From the NCBI RefSeq assembly GCF_011682065.1, contig NZ_VUYU01000026.1:33582-97581 (forward strand): a stretch of 64,000 bases of DNA. Reading direction: 5' to 3'. Numbering within the stretch: position 1 is the first letter of the stretch; each line of letters starts with the position of its first letter. The position numbers and the translations under genes are program-made. Below, in pieces: positions 44,887 through 54,050 of the stretch. Below the pieces are notes generated by a model. That model made no database searches. It was given only the letters and a program-made list of their open reading frames with translations, and was not told where the DNA came from. The DNA comes from Massilia rubra (GTDB lineage: Bacteria; Pseudomonadota; Gammaproteobacteria; Burkholderiales; Burkholderiaceae_D).

Positions 44887-47385
44887 ATGCCTGCGCCTCC
44901 CGTGCCGCCCCTGCACACCGTGGTCCAGTTCGCGGCCTGTCTCGACATCGGTCAACGCAGGCTGCTGCTGGTCGGCGGCAATGCGCTCGCCGGGCAGCCA
45001 CAAGTCTATGCCGGCCGCTTGCTGCCGGGCGGCGCGCCGTTTGACCTGAGGGCGTTCGCCAACACGATCCTGGGCGCCCTGTTTGACTTGAGCCTGCCGG
45101 CCGGCTTCCCCGCGCTGCCGATCGACACCTTGGACGCCACCATCACGCGCGCCGCGACGCCGGCGCAGTCGCGCTATCGGTTCGACGCCAGCTCCAGCGT
45201 CGTGGTCGGCAATCCGTTCCAGGCCGTGCTGCCGATTCCCGTGCAGTTCAACGGCTTCCAGATCGCACTGCGCTCGGACGCCGGCGCCGCCGGCAAGCAA
45301 CTGCGCCTGAGCACCGTGGTCACTTCCAGCAGCGGCGCGCTGGCCGGCCTCGGCGACGTCAGCGGCAGCGTGGTGCTGGGCCAGGGTACGTATGCGCTCG
45401 GCGTGAGCATCGCGCACGAGGTCAGCATCTCAGGTTTACTCGGCTCCTTGCTCGATTGCCAGATCCCGCCCGCACTGGCGCTGTTCCTGCCGACCTTCAA
45501 GCCGCTGACCGCCGGCATGCCGCTGCGCATCTATTACGCCAACGCCGATGTCGAGGGCGGCACGCCGGCGCAGCCCGACAGCTATCTGCGCGGACTGCAT
45601 GTCGACCAATGCGTGGTCGAGATCCTGGATCAGCAGTTCTCGATCGTCATGGACTGGCGCGGCGCCGCCGACTACAGCTTCGGCGCCAGCGTCGCGCCGC
45701 TCGACTTTGGCTTCTTCAAGTTGACCGGGCCGGCCGTGCCGCTGCTGCCGTCGCCCGGTCTGGGCGGCCCGCAGCTCACGGTGGGGAGCTCCCCGGCCGG
45801 TCTGGCGATCAGCCTGGGCGCGACGCTCGGTTTCCCCGACCTGGCGCCCCTGTCGCTGACGCTGACGGCGCAGGACCAGAGCAGCGCCGGCCAGGTGTTT
45901 TCCGGCACTATCGCCTACCAAGGCACGGTGCTCGGTGTGAGCAACCCGACCCTGGGCATCGCCTGGAGCAAGGCCGATGGTTTCCGGCTGGGTCCCTTTC
46001 CCGAGCCCTCAGGCCTGGACAGCTTCATCGATTTCGCCAAGCAATTGCAGGCGCTGTCGCAGCAACCGCGCAGCGGCTGCCAGGCGCTCACGTCGTTTGC
46101 GTTCAAGCGCGCCATCACCACCAAATTCCATTTCAATGCCGGCCTCGGCAGCGGCACGACGACGCCGCCATCAAGCGGCGGCGTCACCGTGTACATCGGC
46201 GGCACCTATGACATCTATATCCTGGGGCAACTGATCTGCACCATCACCTTCGACCCGATTTCGCTGACGATCGCCGTGCCGGGCAGCCTGGGTGACTTGG
46301 GCAACGCCATCGTCGCCACCCTGCTCGGCAGCGCGGAAGCGCTGGTGCGCGGCTTGTGGAACGACCAGGATGCGTTCTTCAAGTTGCTGGCGGCGCAGGC
46401 GCTGATCAAGGGCGGCCAGGAGGTCATCGACCAACTGATCTGCAACGCCGGCGGCGAGGCGGTGGGCAAGCCGGTCGTCGACGAGACCGCCGCTGAACTG
46501 GTGGCGGCGGCCGAGGCGGGAGCCATGGACACGCTGCTGGCGGCGGCCACGGTGCTGGCGGCGGCGACCGCGGCGCTCAGTTTCTTCGCCAGCATCTGGA
46601 AGTGCATCAGCGGCGAGCAGAAAAGAGAGAACGCCGCGGCGCAACGGCGCCATGACCAGGCCGTGCAGCGCATCGAGCAACTGCTGGCGATTAACAATTT
46701 TGTGGCCACATATGTGTTCGACGGCAGCCAGTGCCATGCCCAAGCCCGCTGGGATGGGCTCGATATCAGCGATCCGAACGCCACGCTGACGGCCACGTTG
46801 GTGGACTTGACGGGCGGCGGCGGCTCGCAGGATTTCCCTGTCGATATCAACGCCGACAGCTTGACGGCACCGATGGCGCTGCTGCCCGGCCGCAGCTACA
46901 AGCTGATGTTATGCGGCAGCTATTCCTTTAACGACTCACCCTGCTCCGGCATCCCGGTGGACGACGATATCAGCGTCGACATCCTGACACCGACGCTGAC
47001 GGCCGCCTACCAGCCGGCCGCCAACCAGGTCGTCGCCAACTGGCCGCCGACAGCGGGGTTCAGCACGCCGGACGGCACGCCGGTGTCGGCCGTGCTGTAT
47101 CTGCTCAGCCTGTGGGACACGGTCGCCGGACAGCCGGTGGCCGGCATCGCGGCATCGGTCCCGGTGAGCGGCCCGGCGCCCGCCGGCGGCTACCGCGCCA
47201 GCTTGTCGCTGCTGCCGGCGCAGCCGCCGTATTTCCACCCCCAGGGTGGCACACGTTACCAGCTGCAACTGCAGGCTTGCGCCAACCATGCGCTGTTTGA
47301 CAGTGCCGGCGTGCGCGGCGACGCCTTCGCAGCCGGCCGGGGCATCGACCACACGCTGATCGGCATCAGCTTTGACGTTCAATAG
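44887..47385 (+). CDS. Unknown cluster protein 2 (832 residues)
   Basis: An 832-residue protein without a signal peptide. The start ATG at 44887 has GGAG five bases upstream. Residues 1-500 are beta-rich with many Gly/Ser/Pro. At about 540-590 there is a hydrophobic Ala-rich stretch (TLLAAATVLAAATAALSFFA) next to a charged coiled stretch (AAAQRRHDQAVQRIEQLL); this could be a membrane-active or pore-like helix. The C-terminal 200 residues look like two Ig/FN3-type modules (YQPAANQVVANWPPTAGF). No enzyme motif is seen. It resembles large self-assembling or delivery proteins in style only; the function is unknown. Confidence 0.75.
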   Translation: MPAPPVPPLHTVVQFAACLDIGQRRLLLVGGNALAGQPQVYAGRLLPGGAPFDLRAFANTILGALFDLSLPAGFPALPIDTLDATITRAATPAQSRYRFDASSSVVVGNPFQAVLPIPVQFNGFQIALRSDAGAAGKQLRLSTVVTSSSGALAGLGDVSGSVVLGQGTYALGVSIAHEVSISGLLGSLLDCQIPPALALFLPTFKPLTAGMPLRIYYANADVEGGTPAQPDSYLRGLHVDQCVVEILDQQFSIVMDWRGAADYSFGASVAPLDFGFFKLTGPAVPLLPSPGLGGPQLTVGSSPAGLAISLGATLGFPDLAPLSLTLTAQDQSSAGQVFSGTIAYQGTVLGVSNPTLGIAWSKADGFRLGPFPEPSGLDSFIDFAKQLQALSQQPRSGCQALTSFAFKRAITTKFHFNAGLGSGTTTPPSSGGVTVYIGGTYDIYILGQLICTITFDPISLTIAVPGSLGDLGNAIVATLLGSAEALVRGLWNDQDAFFKLLAAQALIKGGQEVIDQLICNAGGEAVGKPVVDETAAELVAAAEAGAMDTLLAAATVLAAATAALSFFASIWKCISGEQKRENAAAQRRHDQAVQRIEQLLAINNFVATYVFDGSQCHAQARWDGLDISDPNATLTATLVDLTGGGGSQDFPVDINADSLTAPMALLPGRSYKLMLCGSYSFNDSPCSGIPVDDDISVDILTPTLTAAYQPAANQVVANWPPTAGFSTPDGTPVSAVLYLLSLWDTVAGQPVAGIAASVPVSGPAPAGGYRASLSLLPAQPPYFHPQGGTRYQLQLQACANHALFDSAGVRGDAFAAGRGIDHTLIGISFDVQ

Positions 47386-47395
47386 GGAGGACAGC

Positions 47396-48412
47396 ATGTC
47401 CAAGCAGACCGCAGCGGCCTTGAAGTCGTATTTTCTGACGGGAAGTATTCCGACCCAGGATCACTTTGCCGCACTGATCGACTCCGGCGTCAACCTGCTT
47501 GACGCCAACCTGACGATCGACGCGCGCCAGCGGCTCGGCATCGGCTGCACGCCGACGAGCACGCTGAGCGTGCAATCGCAATACAACCTGGCGCTGTCGG
47601 GCAGCGTGAGCACCACCAACGGCTCGGCCACGGTGCTGGGCACGCAGACCCGCTTCACGGCCGAGACCACGGTCGGCGCCGTGCTGAGCATCGCGGGCGG
47701 CCTGTACACGGTGAGCGCGATCGCCAGCGATACCAGCCTGAGCATCGACCCGGCGTTCCCGCCGGCGCCGGCCCCGGTGGCCAGCCAGGCGCCGGCGCTG
47801 GCCGACGCCGGCGTCTCGCTCAAGTGCGCCGATGCGGCGGGCCGGACGCGGCTGGAACTGCGGCCGGACGGCGCCTTGCAGGTCGGCGCCTTGCAGGTGG
47901 GCGCCGTGACGGCCGCCGGCAGCGTCAGCGCGGCCGGTTTCAGCGGCGATGGCGCCGGCTTGCGCAATATTCCGGTCGGCGCGCTGACGGGCACCTTCAG
48001 CGCGGCGCAGATTCCCGATATTCCGATGAGCAAAGTGGTCGGCAACCTGGCGGCGGCGCGCATCGGCGGCGTGCTGAGCATGGCGCAATTGCCGCCCATC
48101 CCCGCCGCCACCATCAGCGGCCAGTTGGCCGTGGCCCAGATTCCCGACCTCTCCAGCCGCGAGGTGCTGCTGTATGCGTCGGCGCCGCTGGTGCCCAAGG
48201 GGACGCGCACCAGCGTCAGCTGGCTGGCCGACTACGGCTACCAGCTGACGCTGGTGTTCCTTGGCGCGAATGGCCCCAGCACCTTGTCCGTGGGTCCCGG
48301 CCCCGGCAGCTACACCTTGCTGGTTAACCAACGCACCCTGTTCACACTGACCGCCACCAGCGCCAGCGGCGTGCTGAAGACGCAACGCCAGATCTGGATC
48401 GACACGTATTAA
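47396..48412 (+). CDS. Unknown cluster protein 3, tail-fibre-like
   Basis: A 338-residue protein. GGGAGG lies upstream of the ATG at 47396, which I prefer to the earlier frame start at 47372. The N-terminus AALKSYFLTGSIPTQDHFAA then LIDSGVNLLDA has the KxYFxTGxxPTxxxFxxLIDS pattern seen in fibre-like proteins. The middle is rich in Ala/Gly with repeated turns (FSGDGAGLRNIPVGAL, AAQIPDI, MAQLPPI, VAQIPDL), typical of beta-helical fibres, and the C-terminus is Thr/Ser-rich. There is no signal peptide. It is the third gene of the cluster. A binding or fibre role is inference. Confidence 0.75.
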   Translation: MSKQTAAALKSYFLTGSIPTQDHFAALIDSGVNLLDANLTIDARQRLGIGCTPTSTLSVQSQYNLALSGSVSTTNGSATVLGTQTRFTAETTVGAVLSIAGGLYTVSAIASDTSLSIDPAFPPAPAPVASQAPALADAGVSLKCADAAGRTRLELRPDGALQVGALQVGAVTAAGSVSAAGFSGDGAGLRNIPVGALTGTFSAAQIPDIPMSKVVGNLAAARIGGVLSMAQLPPIPAATISGQLAVAQIPDLSSREVLLYASAPLVPKGTRTSVSWLADYGYQLTLVFLGANGPSTLSVGPGPGSYTLLVNQRTLFTLTATSASGVLKTQRQIWIDTY

Positions 48413-48449
48413 CCCGCAGTACCCTTTCAACCACAGCAAGGAGATCATC

Positions 48450-49172
48450 ATGACACTGCTCGAAGCGCTGCAAGAAAAAAGCCAGATCCTGCCCGCCAAC
48501 CCCGGCTGGCAACAATGCCTGCAGGATGTCTTCACCGTGTATCAGCCAAGCGTGGCCGATTTCGCCCAGGCGATCTACACCACCTGGACCGCCGCTGGCG
48601 TGGCGCCGGCGTCGCGCGTCAGTTTCGTGCAATTGACGGCCGGACTGAACGGCATAAACGACGCGGCCGGCAACCCGGTTTACGGCATGGCCGCCATCGG
48701 GCCGGTCGTCAACGGCTTTTATATGGAAGTGATGATCTACGTCGATACGGTGACCCTGCGCAATGAAATCGGGACCAGCACACAGCAGCCGGGCAATACC
48801 AGCGCGCTGATCTCGATGTCGGACAACCACCCCAACGATGACCACGATCAGGGCGGCACCTGCGAACTGGACGACGAGGGGCTGGTGGGCAATATGACGA
48901 TCCACTGGCGCGCCGCCAGCAGTTCCGCCGCCACCGACTCGGTGATGCTGACGGCCTTCCGGGTCAGCAACGGCAACTGGACCGACCTGGCGTCGATGCC
49001 GCTCAAGCTGGCCGACGGCAGCTGGGTAGCCTATGCCAATCCGGTGCCGACGCCGGACACCACCGTCACGTACGCCTTCGATTTCATGATCAACAACTGT
49101 ACGGTGACGTTCTGGTTCGATCCCTACATTGGCGATCACGACAAGGGCAAGCAAGCCCCGGCGCTCGCCTGA
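48450..49172 (+). CDS. Unknown cluster protein 4, possibly AidA/PixA-like
   Basis: A 240-residue acidic protein with no signal peptide. AAGGAG precedes the ATG. The central part has FYMEVMIYVDTVTLRNEI, SDNHPNDDHDQGG, GNMTIHWRA and a closing NCTVTFWFDPYIG. This faintly recalls the inclusion-body proteins AidA/PixA (a VDT strand, a GDT block, a closing WDPTI), but the match is distant and unverified. It is the last of the four-gene cluster; a terminator and tRNA-Leu follow. Confidence 0.7.
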   Translation: MTLLEALQEKSQILPANPGWQQCLQDVFTVYQPSVADFAQAIYTTWTAAGVAPASRVSFVQLTAGLNGINDAAGNPVYGMAAIGPVVNGFYMEVMIYVDTVTLRNEIGTSTQQPGNTSALISMSDNHPNDDHDQGGTCELDDEGLVGNMTIHWRAASSSAATDSVMLTAFRVSNGNWTDLASMPLKLADGSWVAYANPVPTPDTTVTYAFDFMINNCTVTFWFDPYIGDHDKGKQAPALA

Positions 49173-49235
49173 GGGGACACGCCGGCCTGCGGGCAGGCGT
49201 GTGTCGATGGGCGCCGTTGCAGGGCGACGGACAAC

Positions 49236-49267
49236 AAAAAACCCGCTCTCCATAACGGGGGCGGGTT
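49236..49267 (-). terminator. Terminator of tRNA-Leu
   Basis: On the minus strand AACCCGC pairs with GCGGGTT and is followed by TTTTTG, 36 bases after the tRNA 3' end. It may also stop plus-strand transcription from the unknown cluster. Confidence 0.6.
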
Positions 49268-49302
49268 GTAGGCGCTGTTCGACTTCAACTTGCTGTGTTC
49301 TG

Positions 49303-49389
49303 TGGTGCCGGGAGCCGGAATCGAACCGGCACGCTGTTTCCAGCGCGGGATTTTGAGTCCCGTGCGTCTACCTATTCCGCCATCCCGGC
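49303..49389 (-). tRNA. tRNA-Leu(CAA)
   Basis: The 87-base minus-strand gene folds as a class II tRNA: acceptor GCCGGGA/TCCCGGC with encoded ACCA, anticodon stem CGGGA/TCCCG with loop CTCAAAA (anticodon CAA, reading UUG), a long variable arm, and T-arm GCCGG-TTCGAAT-CCGGC. It faces the unknown four-gene cluster with its 3' end, a common side for integration events. Confidence 0.95.
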
Positions 49390-49660
49390 AACGCGACCCG
49401 CATTATGGCCCATTTGTCCGGTTCAGGCAACTATTTCGCGTTTGACACCGGCCTGAGCGTCCCTTGGGCGACAAGCTCATGCCAGGCCGGGTGGGTTTCG
49501 GACCTCGACAAGCCCGCATCGCCCCAGTCTTGGCGGAGGACGGCGTGCGCTCATTTCAGCCGCTGTTGGCGTTGCCTCGCTTCTCCACGGAAAAATCTTC
49601 AAGTTTGACGATGCGCTCTTCCATGCCAACATATCCGTCGATGCCTCGCTTTCTTGTCGT

Positions 49661-50131
49661 TCAAGCTGGTTCAAGCAAGTGTTCTTCGCCTTCGGACGCG
49701 AATTCGGAGGTCCAACGGTGATCAGTCTTCGAAACGATCATTCGACTATGGCTGATGCCGTCGATCGCATTGAGCATGTCGACGGCTGCCTCCACCTTGT
49801 CATCGCCATGATACTTTTGCGTATAGAGGAGCCGTATTAAAAAATCTTCAGCCTTGGGAATACGCCCTTGCTTTTCCCACTTTGCGACAGATTGCTCTGT
49901 GCACCCAAGTAACTTGCCTAACGCTATCTGGGATAGCGGTAATGCGCTGCGCAGGTATCGGAATTCAGCGCCTGTGAGCTTGCCAGGTTTATGCGCCAGT
50001 GCGAGGCATACGGCTCGAATAAGCCCGTCAAGGTCGTGATATGAAACGGCTATCCCATACGGTGTTTCTTTCTCGACGTAGCCATTTTTCAGCCATACGT
50101 TGCGCAAGCCTCCATCGGTAAAGTGATACAT
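49661..50131 (-). CDS. HTH (MqsA/Xre-type) antitoxin
   Basis: A 156-residue protein beginning MYHFTDGGLRNVWLKNGYVE (MqsA-like N-terminal part), then PYGIAVSYHDLDGL and an Xre helix-turn-helix (LPLSQIALGKLLGCTEQSVA). It lies 11 bases after the DUF4258 gene on the same strand, the usual toxin-then-antitoxin order of this family. It likely represses its own operon and neutralises the partner. Confidence 0.8.
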   Translation of the reverse strand: MYHFTDGGLRNVWLKNGYVEKETPYGIAVSYHDLDGLIRAVCLALAHKPGKLTGAEFRYLRSALPLSQIALGKLLGCTEQSVAKWEKQGRIPKAEDFLIRLLYTQKYHGDDKVEAAVDMLNAIDGISHSRMIVSKTDHRWTSEFASEGEEHLLEPA

Positions 50132-50142
50132 TTTTCCTTCTC

Positions 50143-50424
50143 CTATGCGTACATCGCGGTAACGACGATCAAGCCCGGGCCATCACTGACCGCGACGATG
50201 ACAGCAAGCCGATTTCCGGCGCAAACGTGCGCCATTTTGCAGTCGATGGAACCCTTCATGGCGTTCGGTTCGGGAGTTCGCTTGATCCGCCCGGCTCTCA
50301 ATGTTTCAAGCACGCATGCTTTCGTGATTCTTCTGGAACGCATTTGCTCCTCAACATGCTTTGTGAAGAATAGCTTGGAAGTATCTTTGGACTCATCCTG
50401 TATCAGGGCTTCAAGCTGCTGCAT
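50143..50424 (-). CDS. DUF4258 toxin-like protein
   Basis: A small protein with the DUF4258 pattern: FFTKHVEEQMRSRRITKACV (H...R..RI), LRAGRIKR and GNRLAVIVAVSDGPGLIVVT. I place the start at ATG 50424 because homology begins there; a TTG at 50529 would extend it by 35 residues. DUF4258 proteins are mRNA-targeting toxin candidates related in fold to RelE/HigB. It precedes the HTH antitoxin by 11 bases. Activity is inferred. Confidence 0.7.
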   Translation of the reverse strand: MQQLEALIQDESKDTSKLFFTKHVEEQMRSRRITKACVLETLRAGRIKRTPEPNAMKGSIDCKMAHVCAGNRLAVIVAVSDGPGLIVVTAMYA

Positions 50425-50578
50425 TGAGACACACGCCGCTGTCGTTGGTTCCGCAACTTGTGGGACCAGATGAGCCGCTGGAAAACGACGACGACCGATA
50501 AGCCAAGCTGATCGAAGCGCCGTTTTCAACAGGCGCCAAGCCCCATGCTACATTGTGGTTTTTTCAATGTGGCCATTC

Positions 50579-51643
50579 ATGAAACAACGCATCCTCGGCT
50601 TCGACCTGGCCCGTTCCCTTGCCGTGATCGGCATGGTGATCGTCAATTTCAAGATCGTCATGCACGCCAGCACGCCCGACGCGCCTTGGTGGCTGGCGAT
50701 CTTCGATGCGCTCGACGGACGCGCCTCGGCCCTGTTCGTGGTCCTGGCCGGGATCGGCCTGTCGCTGCTGTCGAAGCGGGCGCGCGAGTCCGGCGACGCG
50801 GCCGCACTGCGCGCCGCCCGCGGCGGCATCCTGAAACGCGCCGCCTTCCTGTTCGTCGCCGGCCTGCTGTACGTGCAGGTCTGGCCGGCCGACATCCTCC
50901 ACTACTACGGCGCCTACATGGTCATCGGCGCGCTCGCGCTGTCGTGGCGCGGCGGCGCCGTGCTGGCCGCCGCCGCCGCCATGCTGGCCGGCTTCGTCCT
51001 GCTGGCCGCGCTGTTTGACTACGGCGCCGGCTGGAACTGGGACACGCTCGCCTACGCCGGCTTCTGGACGCCAACCGGCTTTCTGCGCAACCTGTTCTTC
51101 AACGGCTTTCACCCGGTGTTCCCGTGGGCCGGCTTCCTGTTGCTGGGAATGGCCCTCGGCCGGGTCGACCTGCAATCGCCCACGGCGCTGCAGCGGGTCT
51201 TCATCGGCGGCCTTGCGATGGGCGTCGCGGCCGAATCGGCGATGGCGATCGGCGCCCTGTTCGCCGCGCCGGCGGGCGGCATCTGGCAGCACCTGTGGTC
51301 ATCCGGCCCGCTGCCGCCGCTGCCGCTGTACTGGATCGCCGCCGCCGGCGACGCCATGGCGGTGATCGCGGCCTGCGTCTGGATCGGCCAGCGCTGGCCC
51401 CACGCGCGCCTGCTCACGCCCCTGGTGCATACCGGCCAGCTCGCGCTCACCCTGTACATCGCCCACGTCGTCATCGGCATGGGCGTGCTCGAAGCGCTTG
51501 GCCTGCTCAATGGCCGCACGCTCGCCTTCGCGATCGGCAGTGCGCTGGTCTTTTCGGCCGCCGCGATCCTGTGCGCGCACCTGTGGCGCCGCCGCTTCGC
51601 GCTTGGACCGGTGGAGTCGCTGATGCGGCGCTGTACCGGGTGA
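50579..51643 (+). CDS. YeiB-like (DUF418/DUF1624) membrane protein
   Basis: A 354-residue protein with about nine to ten membrane segments. Markers are GFDLARSLAVIGMVIVN, DGRASALFVVLAGIGLSLL, FPWAGFLLLGMALGRVDL and HTGQLALTLYIAHVVIG, as in heparan-alpha-glucosaminide acyltransferase-like and DUF418 proteins. The role may be acyl transfer across the membrane or an unknown transport function. I use the ATG at 50579 since MKQRILGFDLAR matches the family start. It stands alone. Confidence 0.8.
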   Translation: MKQRILGFDLARSLAVIGMVIVNFKIVMHASTPDAPWWLAIFDALDGRASALFVVLAGIGLSLLSKRARESGDAAALRAARGGILKRAAFLFVAGLLYVQVWPADILHYYGAYMVIGALALSWRGGAVLAAAAAMLAGFVLLAALFDYGAGWNWDTLAYAGFWTPTGFLRNLFFNGFHPVFPWAGFLLLGMALGRVDLQSPTALQRVFIGGLAMGVAAESAMAIGALFAAPAGGIWQHLWSSGPLPPLPLYWIAAAGDAMAVIAACVWIGQRWPHARLLTPLVHTGQLALTLYIAHVVIGMGVLEALGLLNGRTLAFAIGSALVFSAAAILCAHLWRRRFALGPVESLMRRCTG

Positions 51644-51716
51644 GCGCGCGCTTACTTCCGCGCCACGCCGCCGACGGCGCGCGCAAGGTGGTCTGCCGGG
51701 CATGGCGCCGCGGCCG

Positions 51717-51812
51717 ATGCCGGCCAGCGTGCAGTATCGGCACAAGCAGCAGTTGTCGGCGCGCGTGCGCACCTTTGCCGGCTGGCTGCGGGTGGTGTTC
51801 GCCGCCGCCTGA
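51717..51812 (+). pseudogene. LysR-family regulator C-terminal remnant
   Basis: The 31-residue frame MPASVQYRHKQQLSARVRTF then AGWLRVVFAAA ends at TGA 51812. It matches the typical LysR C-terminus (YPxxRxLSxRVRxFIDWL). No DNA-binding or core domain is left, so it is debris. It lies in the gap between the DUF418 gene and the GT39-like gene. Confidence 0.55.
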
Positions 51813-51845
51813 ACCTGCCAGGCCAGCGGCTTCAGGCCCGCGGGC

Positions 51846-53567
51846 TCAGGGCGCGCGCTGGTACAGGCGGAAGCGTTCGTCGCGGTCGGCGGCGCGCCGG
51901 CCTTCCCACAGCAAGCGCCATTCGGCGCCCGGCGGCGGCTTGGCCGATTCGCGCTCGTCGTGCACTTTCACGCTGTCCTGCAGCAGGATCAGGTCGCACT
52001 TGCCGGCGCCGATGTGATCGAACGGCAGCTTGCCGTAAAACGCCAGCGACGCGCGCTGCGGCGCACCCACGTTCGAATTGATGCAGCCCGCACCGGGCGG
52101 CAGCGAGGCGGCGATCTGGCGCGCCACGACCGCGTAGCTCTTGCTGTAATTGAAGTCGGGCAGGAACAGCGTCATGAGCAGCACCCACAGCAAAATCAGG
52201 CCGCCCGAGGACAGCACCACGGCGCGCCACAGCACCGCCGGCTGGCGCGAGATGCGCCAGTGGACCAGCGCGATCCAGCCGATGGTCGCCCCCAGCGCCA
52301 CCACGAACGCCAGCACCTCGACTTCCGGGCGGAAGCCGGGCAGCAGCTTGAGCGCGTTCTTGGCCAGCTGCGCCGGCCAGCCGGTCAGCTTGGCGATCCA
52401 GAACAGCCAGACGATCGCGCCGAGCATGGTCAGCACCATCACCGAGAACCAGTCGATGGCGTTGATGGCGCCGCGCTTCATGGTCGGCAGCCCGAACGCG
52501 GCCATGATGGCCAGCGGCGGCAGCAGCTTGAGCAGGTCGCCGTTTTCCGGCAGCGGATCGCACAGGATCAGCAAGGTGAGCGCGCCGACGAAAAACAGCG
52601 GCAGCACGATATGCAGCAGGTGGTCCTGGCGGCGCCACGCGTAAATGGCCCAGCCGGCGAATGGCCAGGCCGGCCAGAAGAACCAGATCCCGACCCGGAA
52701 GAAGGTCTTGATCGAGATCCAGCTCGGCAGGCCGATCTGGTTCGCGGTCCAGGCCAGCCAGCCGCTCACGGGATTGACGCCGTACGGCTGGATCGACACG
52801 GCCGGCAGCACCCAGAGCATGGCGATCGCCAGCGCGGTCAGCACCGCCAGAGCGAGGTGGCGCAGGGTCGGGGTCAAGGGCACCGACAAAAAGCGCGTGC
52901 ACGCGAACAGGGCCAGCAGCAGGGTGATCGGGGTCAGCAGGCCGCGCGTGAGCACCAGCGCGCCCAGCGACAGGCCGATCAGGACGGCATTGCGCAGCGT
53001 CTGCGCTTCCACGTAGCGCACCGCGCGGTACAGGAAATAGGCGACCAGGCCGCCCTGCAGGGTGACGGCCAGGGTTTCGTGGCTGAACATCAGCAGGCCC
53101 AGGCAACCGAGATAGATCAGGGCGGCGGTGTCGGCCAGGGTGCGGCCATAGTCGTCCGGTTCGGGCTGGCCGCCGAAGGCCAGGCGCAGCGGCTGCGCAT
53201 CCTGGCGCCGGCCCAGGTGGAAGGCGGTCCACCAGACCGAGGCCGTGCCGGCTAAAAAGATGCCGATGGTCGACATGCGCGCCGCCATCATGTCGCCCAT
53301 GAGGCCGCCGAACAGCTTGATGCACAGCGCCCCCAGCCAGAAGGCCAGCGGGCCGTCGTCCGGCACGCGCATGCCGGCGATATTGGGCAGCAGCCAGTCG
53401 GCCAGGCCGCCGTGGGCCATGGTCCACATGATGCCGAAACTGCCGGCATCATCTTTCCAGTCGGCACGTCCAATCAGGCCGGGCAAGATGTACAGCAGGC
53501 CCAGCGCAAACAAGGCCCAGCGCGGCAGGGCCAGGGTGGCGGCGGCGGAAAGACGGACGGGTTTCAT
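51846..53567 (-). CDS. GT39/ArnT-like integral membrane glycosyltransferase
   Basis: A 573-residue GT-C type protein with about 12 membrane segments. The first loop contains DWKDDAGSFGIMWTMAHGG (acidic catalytic-site region) and PDDGPLAFWLGALCIKLFG, as in ArnT/PMT-type enzymes that use lipid-linked sugars. The C-terminal soluble part has GAGCINSNVGAPQRASLAFY. It likely transfers a sugar to lipid A or another envelope acceptor. I chose ATG 53567; ATG 53582 or TTG 53588 are alternatives. The acceptor is unknown. Confidence 0.82.
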   Translation of the reverse strand: MKPVRLSAAATLALPRWALFALGLLYILPGLIGRADWKDDAGSFGIMWTMAHGGLADWLLPNIAGMRVPDDGPLAFWLGALCIKLFGGLMGDMMAARMSTIGIFLAGTASVWWTAFHLGRRQDAQPLRLAFGGQPEPDDYGRTLADTAALIYLGCLGLLMFSHETLAVTLQGGLVAYFLYRAVRYVEAQTLRNAVLIGLSLGALVLTRGLLTPITLLLALFACTRFLSVPLTPTLRHLALAVLTALAIAMLWVLPAVSIQPYGVNPVSGWLAWTANQIGLPSWISIKTFFRVGIWFFWPAWPFAGWAIYAWRRQDHLLHIVLPLFFVGALTLLILCDPLPENGDLLKLLPPLAIMAAFGLPTMKRGAINAIDWFSVMVLTMLGAIVWLFWIAKLTGWPAQLAKNALKLLPGFRPEVEVLAFVVALGATIGWIALVHWRISRQPAVLWRAVVLSSGGLILLWVLLMTLFLPDFNYSKSYAVVARQIAASLPPGAGCINSNVGAPQRASLAFYGKLPFDHIGAGKCDLILLQDSVKVHDERESAKPPPGAEWRLLWEGRRAADRDERFRLYQRAP

Positions 53568-53612
53568 CGATAACGGGGGCATCGGCAATGGGGAAAAGAC
53601 GTAGTATCAACG

Positions 53613-53640
53613 AAAAAAAAGCAGCCGGGGGCTGCTTTTT
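53613..53640 (-). terminator. Terminator of rpmE2
   Basis: Hairpin AAAAGCAGCC/GGCTGCTTTT followed by an extended T run on the minus strand, 20 bases after the rpmE2 stop. The A/T runs on both sides allow bidirectional use. Confidence 0.85.
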
Positions 53641-53659
53641 AGGTATGCACGGCAAAAAC

Positions 53660-53929
53660 TTAGCCGTTTGCAACCGCGGTTTTGGAGCCGACGGCGCCAA
53701 ATTTCTGACGGAACTTCTCGACGCGACCGGCGGTGTCGACGATTTTGTGCTTGCCGGTGTAGAACGGGTGCGATTCAGCCGAGACCTCGATCTTCACCAG
53801 TGGGTATTCTGCGCCCTCGTGGGTGATTTTTTCGCGGGTCTGGATGGTCGAACGGGTAACGAATTTGAAATCGCACGACAGGTCGTGGAAAACAACGTCG
53901 CGGTATTCTGGATGGATATCTTTACGCAT
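53660..53929 (-). CDS. rpmE2: 50S ribosomal protein L31 type B
   Basis: An 89-residue L31 of the zinc-free type: [60 protein letters not shown] and KFRQKFG. It lacks the CxxC zinc pair of type A and so can replace it under zinc limitation. The ATG at 53929 fits the family start. It follows rho, a standard betaproteobacterial order (trxA-rho-rpmE2), but separated by 641 bases of repeats. Confidence 0.93.
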   Translation of the reverse strand: MRKDIHPEYRDVVFHDLSCDFKFVTRSTIQTREKITHEGAEYPLVKIEVSAESHPFYTGKHKIVDTAGRVEKFRQKFGAVGSKTAVANG

Positions 53930-54050
53930 GGTCTTGCCTCGGTTAGTTTGGTAGCCAAACTGCACTTCGTCGGTCGTCTTGCCTCGTGACCCGATTGCCG
54001 CTCACTTGCCAGGGGTTAAATACTGCAACCGGCGATTATACAGCTTTTTT

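Noticed and set aside
49405..49721. Small plus-strand frames after tRNA-Leu
   Set aside because: No ribosome binding site or family match; they lie in the gap between the tRNA and the antitoxin gene or are antisense to it.
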